A DNA stretch of 64,000 nucleotides, from NCBI GenBank assembly GCA_019925795.1, contig CM034304.1:20538228-20602227 (forward strand), given 5' to 3'. The position numbers and the translations under genes are program-made. The DNA is from Dendrobium chrysotoxum (lineage: Eukaryota; Streptophyta; Magnoliopsida; Asparagales; Orchidaceae). Shown here one piece after another: positions 57,010 to 64,000 of the stretch; position 1 is the first letter of the stretch; every line of letters begins with the position of its first letter. The notes beneath the pieces were generated by a model. That model ran no database searches, was not told where the DNA came from, and saw only the letters and a list, made by a program, of their open reading frames with translations.

Positions 57010-57690
57010 GGTCAACCTAGGTTGATTTGGTTAATCCAGTTGACCCATGGGCTAGGGTTTGGGCTTGACAGGTTTTAAATGATAAATGGAGTATGTATTG
57101 GTCATTTTAAGGGGGCAGAATGATCATTTAGTTCAAAACACCTGTTTGGGCCCTTAATGGGTCACTAGGTCAACCTAAGTTAACTTGGTCAACTTGGTTG
57201 ACTCAGGGGCTTAGTCTAGGCTTAACATGTTTGAAATAGTTTTTTAAGTCTGTTGGTAGTGGTCCAAATGTTTGGGGAGATCAATTCCGTCAAATTAACT
57301 ATTTAGATCCTTAAGGACCTATTTAGTCAATCTAGGTTGACTTGGTCAATCAGGTTGACCCAGAGCCTAGATTTGGGTCCAACATACTTGGTTTAATGTT
57401 TGAAATTGAATGGAAGTGGTCTTATATAATTTGGAGTCCATTTGGTTTGAGATTACTATTCAAACCTATAAGGGGTATTTTAGTCAAAACTGGTTAACCT
57501 GGTCAACCAAGCTTGGCCAGGGTCTAGGCTAGAGTCCATTGCACTCCTAGTGATGATTAAGATGCATTGGAAGAGGTTCTGGAATTTGATTTAAATATAC
57601 CAAGTTGAAGTTTAGATAAAACTCCAAAATTGCCCTTAAGGGGCATTTTGGTCATTTTGACCCTTGGTCAACTGGGGATCAAAGTGGGTT
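57010..57690 (+). repeat. 157-bp tandem array in U-A
   Basis: Five units start near 57010, 57168, 57325, 57482 and 57650. Each begins with a GGTCAACCTAGGTTGACTTGG-like head (TTGACC words), then a CAGGGCCTAGG(T)TTGGG segment, and ends with AAGGGGCATTTTGGTCA. Spacings are 158, 157, 157 and 168. A weaker unit may precede at 56857. Confidence 0.75.
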
Positions 57691-58155
57691 CACCGAAATG
57701 CAGACTACTGCTCAACATGATATAATCAAGGGTCTGGAAGTGAGTAGAGGCTTTGGAGAAAGCTCTATGGTCAAGATCCACTGGGTGGCAGGTCCAATGG
57801 TATAGGCCATAAATATTTGAAGGTTTTACACCCTTTGGATTTCAATCCAATATCTAGGGTTAGAAGTCTCAAAATGATCTCAAATTTGGAGGATAGACTC
57901 TAGGGACATGCCTAATCTATATTCAATTGATATATCATGATTTGGGGGTCATTTTATTAGGGTTTGAATTGTTTAAAAAATCCCTTAAAAGGGCCTTTAG
58001 GACCTCAGTCTTTTTCCTTGGGTCAAGGGTTTGGATTTCTTGATTTAATCTCGATTCTTGGTTTGATTAATTGATTTTGGATTATTAAAGTCATTTACAA
58101 TCATTTGCATGATTGTATATGATTTGATAGGGGTAGAGTTTGATAAGATGCTGGA

Positions 58156-58344
58156 TTAATCTAAAGTTTAGAAAATTCTAGAATCTGGATTAGCTTAAAG
58201 ATTGGATTTGATTTAAACCTAGATTGATCTAAGATCTGGGTAGATCCTAGGGTCTCGATAGATCTAAGGTTAGAATAAATCTTAGAGTCTAGATTGATCT
58301 AGGGTCTTGGTAAATCCTAGGGCCATGATAGATTTGGAGATTGG
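58156..58344 (+). repeat. 17-bp minisatellite in U-A
   Basis: Eleven consecutive units of 16 to 18 bases, consensus about TTGATCTAGGGTCTTGG. Units start at 58156, 58173, 58190, 58207, 58224, 58241, 58259, 58276, 58294, 58311 and 58329. The near-constant length despite sequence drift makes the periodicity clear. Confidence 0.75.
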
Positions 58345-61300
58345 ATTGGTCTGGGTGACCTCATACAAAAATGAGGTTAATAATATAATAACCAAGCTTT
58401 TCGATAATTTCAATCTTACCATAGGCATGATAATGTCACAAATTATATTTAAATATCAGTAATTCAAGAGCTTTAGAAGTTAAGAGAAACACTCCGCTTC
58501 ATTTGAATGTGCTATCTAGACTTTATTTGATTGAAAATGTATAGTTTAAAAAGGGTTTAATTTTCTTTGGGAAAGTTGGATTTCTAGATTTTTTTTTTAA
58601 TATTTGAAATCAAATGCTTATTATGAATAATATATCACCTCGAAAGGTGAACATATCATTCTCTAATAGGTTCAGATTACAAATCTTGATTTATCCTGAT
58701 TATCGTAATCAAACTGAAGGAGAAACAACATATAATCTTAAAGGATCAAAATGATATTTAATCTAATGTTTGACTATGCTAATCTAGATAAATGGATCAT
58801 TAATTTCATAATCAAATGTATGATTATAATTGACATATCTATCCAAAGAAAGAAGATATCAATTATTATCGATAGTCTGAATATGATAATAACGATCGCC
58901 ATTTTTGTTTTGATTTCCCAAAGATAATTAGTTAAAGCTTTGAAAAGTTTAATTTTTAAAATATGGTGTGGGTTTCTAAATCTCTTACGAGCGCAAGCTC
59001 TCGTAGTTAATTACATCGTTGGAAGACCAAAAATGTTTCTACGAATACTCTCGATTAAAATAGCGATACAAATTTTATTTAAGATTTTCAAAGTTTGATG
59101 TCAAAGGAAATAAGGGTTAGAATTTTCAAATGGGATTGGGTCAAATTTGAACAGTTATTTCTGGAGTCAAAGGAAGAAGGGTAGGAGGTGTTTTGAGATT
59201 CTGAAAAGCTTCAGAAAACACCCCAACTTATCCTAAGTATTGAGCTCGAATTTGATGGAAATAAATTTAATATTTGAGTGATCAATTTTATTAGAAAGTG
59301 AGAATTAGATTCCTGAAGATTTAGGTCTTAGGATTAAAAATCTTCCTCAGATCCTAAGTCTAAATTGGGTATTGAAAATCAGTGACCCGGATCCTAACTA
59401 ATGCAATGCAAATATGGACTTATCCCGGCTTGGATTTGGGAGCCAGCTAAACCACCTAAATGCTTCAAAACCATGAGCCCAGTCTTTAAATGAAAGAGTG
59501 GGTAGGGACGTTGTTTAATATTGAGTTTAAGGAGAGCGGGGCTGACATCTAGAGAAGATCCTTAATTTGGCCCCTTAACTTATGTTGGGTGAAATGCTTA
59601 AACTAAAATGTAATTAAAATTTTAGATATTTCTAAGTTTGTATCTAATGCAATGCATGCAAATTGACTCGATTAAATTCTTAAATCAGGATGATGAAGTT
59701 TTAAAATCATGCTTAAAAGTAGTTTTATCCTAGAGATGCACAGATCCCCTTGGACATAACTGCACCTTCATAGGTCAGGTCGTTTGCCAAAACCCGCAGG
59801 CGAGGAGGTGCCTAGCAAATTGAAAAAGAGTGCAACAAATATGCTTATGAAAAACTCCCGGTGGTCCTGGGCTTACTTCTTAAATCGTTAAATTTCTATG
59901 TTGGCTTAAATATTTTAAATTTAATTAGAGTAGAAAATATTTTAACGATCCCTCACGAGCCTCCGATCGTGTTCCAGGCTAAATCAAAATTGGCATGCAA
60001 AAGTGCCAAAAAACTACTAAAAGTATGCAATCCTAATATCGTAATCAACATAACAATTAAATCAATTAATTAATCTAATCAATTAAATGTAATACTCAAA
60101 CTGAAAGTCCATGTGGCAAGTACCACTTAATTGTATAACCCAGGATCTGCAGGAAAAGTAAAGTGGTCGGGTACCATTGACTATAACCCAGATTCTACTC
60201 CTAAGACTCAAGTGACTTTGAGAATGGGTCTTCTTGTTCTTCACTTCTTTGTCCTTGGAACTGCTTGGATTTTCGAGTCCGGATATCCAAATGAAAAGAA
60301 ACTCTCCCTAAGTATGGGTGTTATCTTTTCTCTTTGGATACTTTGAAATTATCCTAACTTGATCTTCCAAATATAGGAAGACTCTCCCCTTAGGAATGTC
60401 ATCTCCTCTTTGGAATTCAAGTTGGATACTTAATCCCATCTCAAAGCACTTAACACAAATTACAACTCAATTACATTCAAATCAAATTATATTTAAATTA
60501 AAAAAAAAACAAGACTCGATCCTGCAAGGTTATCCCAATAATCAACATTTTATATTTGACATCCCAAGCAGTTAATATATTGAAATTTAAATGCTCAAAA
60601 CAGCCACACTTGGCCATGCTCTTTTAATTTTAAAGGGGACTTAAGCAAATTTCTGAAGCATCTGTAGAAAATAGTGTCAATTTTAAAGCTTTAATTATGC
60701 TCCCCTTAATTTACAATTGCCCTGTATGTACATAGCCACATGCATAAGATTGAATTAGTATAAAATATCCCTAACCTAGGGGTAGATCTAACACACAATC
60801 AATTACATCATAGAGTATAGAAATTAAATAAACAATCATATTAATATCAATTACTTAAATCTAACAACCAGCCTGTAGTGAAAACCATGAAAAATCTGGC
60901 ACACGCAAGTAACAGAAAAGTAAACATAGGCCTAGCCTAAGACTAGAGTTGGTTGTCCTAGCAAATAATCTAAAGTGTCTGTAGGAAGCTATGTGGGTTT
61001 GATATATCCTAAGTAGGATTATTTTATTAAAGTTGTTAATGATTCTGGTTGGTTGAAAAGGCTTTAAGGAGATTTTAATTAAAATTTAAATCTTAATGAT
61101 TTGAATTTGATTTTAAACTTGATTTTGATTGTTTATTGGATACCATCTTTGTTGCACACTGAGGCCGTGAAGTTTATTTCACCTTCTTTGGAGCTAATTT
61201 AATAGCCCCGTAAGCCTGGGTTACCCAGCGGTACCTAGCATGATTAATTGAATTGATTTGATTAAGTCTTAAAGGTTGATTAAATTTTAATTAATGTTGA

Positions 61301-62499
61301 TTGATTATTGATTTTAAGGTTGAATTAATATTTTTTGGAATTTTAAATGATTTATCAAATGTTTGGAATTTTTTGGATTATTTTAATGATTTAATTAAAA
61401 GTCAAAAACTGACTTTTTGATTAAGAGTATTTTTTAGAATGTTAGTATTTTATTAAAATACTAGACCTTAATACGATCAATTAGACTATAGGTATGTTGA
61501 AATTGGATTTTTCTACATTTTATTATGAAGGTTTGAAGTTTTGACTTGAATTTGAACTAGATTTGACCAAAAATTGACTTTTTCAAATTTGATTAATTTT
61601 TAGAAGCTTAACATTTTTGATAAATATTAGACCTTAATATGAGTCATATGCCTTTGAGTTTTTCAATTTGGAGTTAATTTGAATTAGTTATGAATTTTTG
61701 AAATTTTGATAATTTATTGAATTATTTAATTAGTTTAATTAGAAGGGTTTTGATGATTTGAATCCAAATGACCTCAAACTTCTTGAAATCACCTCCAATA
61801 ACTAGGAATGATCTAAGGAGTGATTATCAAGTGTTTTACAGATTTTTGGAATTTTTAATTATTTTTAATTGATTAAATTAATTAAATATTAATTTTTAAT
61901 TAAAATTAAATTAAGCATGATTTTGAAGTCCAGTCAAGGGGCTGTTATTTTTTATTGATTAAGGGTTTAATTTTGGTAAGTTAGAGGTATTAGTTGTGAT
62001 TTTTGGGTTTAATCTTGATTTATTATATTTTTTGGAAGTTTTAAGGGCTTAATTAAAGGTTTAAGTTTGATTAAACAAATTAAGGGGCTTAATGACCTCA
62101 AAGTTCAGTGGGATATTTTCTAGAAGCTGAGAGTGTCTCTATGTTTAAATGTTCAAAGTTTTCAAGTCAAAAAGATGTGAATCCTAATTATTGAAAATAT
62201 CCTAACTTCTCTATACAAGTCCTTAATTATTATCCTTAATGATGTCACTAAGTTAAGTGGGTTCAAATCAATATTTCTAACCCTTAGACTTACATACACA
62301 TGCATACATAAGCATCACAATCAATTCCTATATCTAAAAGAATCCTAAGACTAGGTGGTGTGTGCATCCTAACATGTAATGATTAATATCTTAATTAATT
62401 ACAATTCACAATTTGATTAGTGAATGATTAAGACATAACCATTCACTAATATTCTCACATAACTTCTATTCAAACATGCTCAACCTATGTTTAAAATTT

Positions 62500-63110
62500 T
62501 CAAAGTGGATATCTCAATCCAAAGATTTAAATATATATATAATTTTAAAATAATTTTAATATATATATATACTATACAAATAAACCCATATATAATTATA
62601 AGTTTTAAATTTAAAATACTTAAAAATATCATCAAAGTAATTTGATACCTAAATGAGAAATCCTCTGATTTTAAAATTTTATTTGAAATTAAATTTTAAA
62701 ATTTTAATATATTTAATATAATATTTAGTTAAATATATTTTAAATATTAAAACATTCAACTAATTCAAATTATTTAAAATAAATTAAGATTTAGAATTTT
62801 AAAATAATTTTAAATTGAAATATTTAAAATATATGAAAATTTTTTGATATATTATTAAAAATTTTCTTCTGAATTAATTTGAATTTAATTTAAATTATTA
62901 ATTAAAGATCTTAATATTTAATTATTTAAGATAATTTAAAAATTATAATCAATATTTTAAAATGAATTTAATTTTAAATTAAAGAGAATTAAAATATAAT
63001 TAATTTGGTATAATATAATTATTTTTTTTACTTAGACTTAATTTTATATTAATTTTGGAATTTTTTTGCATTTAAAATTGATTTTAAAATAATTTAAAAT
63101 CAATTTAAAA
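62500..63110. repeat. AT-only core of U-B
   Basis: About 0.6 kb of almost pure A/T words (ATTTAAAAT, TATATATATA), in the same relative place as 43200-44640 of U-A but less than half as long. Confidence 0.65.
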
Positions 63111-63480
63111 AAAAAGGCGGCGCCGGCATTATGTGGCAATCTCCCATTCATCTGATCAGAACACGGTGATGGCGCGGGACAAGTGGCTCAACGGTATTGG
63201 CCACTCAGACTGTGGACGCGTATTGCCAATCATTGGCAATGATTGTGTCACGGCGCAATCATTGCCAATGATTGCTTGGCGGCACATTTCAAATCCCGCA
63301 TTACTTATCCACGTATGCGTGGAACGATGGCCATTTGATCCTCCGCAATTTGGATCTAACAGTCAAGATTTTGCTGAACGGAAAGATTGATCACCAGATT
63401 GAGTGCGCGGTTAACCAGAACAGCTAAACAATGAGATCTTAGTCGTTGATCAGAAGATCAACGACAGAGATCCAGCATAG
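63111..63480 (+). promoter_or_regulatory. GC-rich block with perfect hairpin in U-B
   Basis: CpG-bearing segment starting GGCGGCGCCGGC. It contains a perfect 19-bp inverted repeat: CAATCATTGGCAATGATTG at 63227-63245 and its complement CAATCATTGCCAATGATTG at 63256-63274, with a 10-base loop TGTCACGGCG. ACTTATCCACGTATGCG (about 63303) matches U-A. The 85-codon frame across it (63133-63390) is not conserved in U-A. Confidence 0.6.
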
Positions 63481-64000
63481 TAAACTGGTGCTGTGTAAAA
63501 CACTCTAGAACTATTATTTTACTTCGTTCTCTCAATTTATTGTACAAAACAGCTTAAAATTGGAAACCTAGATTGAGATAGTGAACAGAATTGATGTGGC
63601 GTGGTTTGAAAGTCTAATATACATTTAATAAAAAGTTAATAAAAACTAAGTGTTCTAACCTAGGGTTAGAGATTTTACCTCATCCATTCAATGGATTCAA
63701 GAGATATTTGATTCTCCGAACTTGTGGATTGTCCATGAATAATTCCTCTTCAGAAACTGCCATCTAAAATCTTCTCTATCACCTGGTATTGGAGTTGGAC
63801 GGAGTGGGTGCTAGGGTGGCCGGAAAGCTCACCGCTGGTAGGGTTTTAGTGGTGGTTTTGGATGAGGGAAAGGAGGAGGAAGATCTTGGGAGCTCAAACG
63901 AAAAAAAAAATCCCTTAGAGAGCTTGAGTGTGGAGAGATAAGATGATCCTTCTCAATGAGCTTGATTTGAGGGTTTAAACCTATTCAATCATTCCCAGGC

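Larger units (their letters stand above)
55928..58524 (+). repeat. U-A, right part: continuation of the unclassified repeat
   Basis: Continues U-A after the E5 insertion. 55960-56310 aligns with U-B 63640-64000, for example ATTGTCCATG (56034 and 63728) and GAGCTCGTTTTAGG...CATCCCCAGC with the last bases of the window. From 56310 on, U-B is outside the window. The remainder is non-coding, less AT-rich, full of GGTCAAC/GTTGACC words, and contains two tandem arrays. Confidence 0.65.
58525..64000 (+). repeat. U-B: second copy of the unclassified repeat, runs off window
   Basis: Begins directly after U-A at the point matching 39105, and follows U-A in order to the end of the window, without an insertion. 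Landmarks are the GGGTACCATTGAC stretch near 60170, CTAGAGTTGGTTGTCCT near 60945, the AT-only core and the GC-rich block. No conserved ORF. Confidence 0.7.

Noticed and set aside
63133..63390. 85-codon ORF as a host gene
   Set aside because: It spans the GC-rich hairpin block, and the aligned U-A sequence does not keep the frame.
39105..64000. Stating that U-A and U-B are definitely the two LTRs of one element
   Set aside because: No PBS, PPT or TG...CA ends could be placed, and U-B continues past the window; tandem duplication fits equally well.

Overview
This is a stretch of plant nuclear DNA built almost entirely from old, nested and broken retrotransposons. I find no intact host gene, no tRNA or rRNA gene, and nothing bacterial or organellar. 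The DNA is very AT-rich, CpG sites are largely decayed to TpG/CpA, and every element family present (SIRE-like Ty1/copia, Athila-like Ty3/gypsy, RTE-like LINE, GAGCTCGAGC-type MITE) is typical of an angiosperm with a large, methylated, repeat-rich genome. The species cannot be named from the sequence.

Layout. 1-6865: copia element E1 (minus strand). 6866-8806: a fragment (U-C) of an unclassified non-coding repeat. 8807-15898: 3' half of copia element E2 (minus), fused head to head at about 15899 with the 3' half of a second copia element E4 (plus, to 19220). 19226-27970: an Athila-like gypsy element G1 (plus) with a truncated 5' LTR. 27971-29180: non-coding DNA with a decayed minus-strand PBS and LTR fragment. 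29181-35438: copia element E3 (minus), missing its 3' end. 35439-39104: mixed debris (copia 3' end plus LTR, LINE remnant, MITE). 39105-64000: two consecutive copies (U-A, U-B) of the unclassified repeat, U-A being split by the most complete copia element E5 (45118-55922, plus), which is flanked by the 5-bp target duplication AAAAG.

How it works together. E1-E5 are one family. They share an LTR start after the same polypurine tract, an initiator-Met-type PBS where it survives, gag with UBN2 and zinc knuckles, and a protease-integrase-RT-RNase H order. Two members (E2, E5) also carry about 3 kb between pol and the 3' LTR. It holds a third open reading frame (aORF), preceded by a block that copies the LTR's CGTACAGTACG-type palindromes, with a clear TATA box in E5. 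E1 and E4 lack this segment. All copies carry stops, frameshifts or active-site losses.

The most interesting signals are the aORF with its LTR-like internal promoter and a stop codon at the same aligned position in both copies; several LTR and 3'-UTR minisatellites conserved across the family; and the large unclassified repeat (unit about 8.6 kb), with a hairpin in a GC-rich block, an AT-only core of variable length, and 157-bp and 17-bp tandem arrays. Boundaries were judged by eye, usually to within a few to a few tens of bases.
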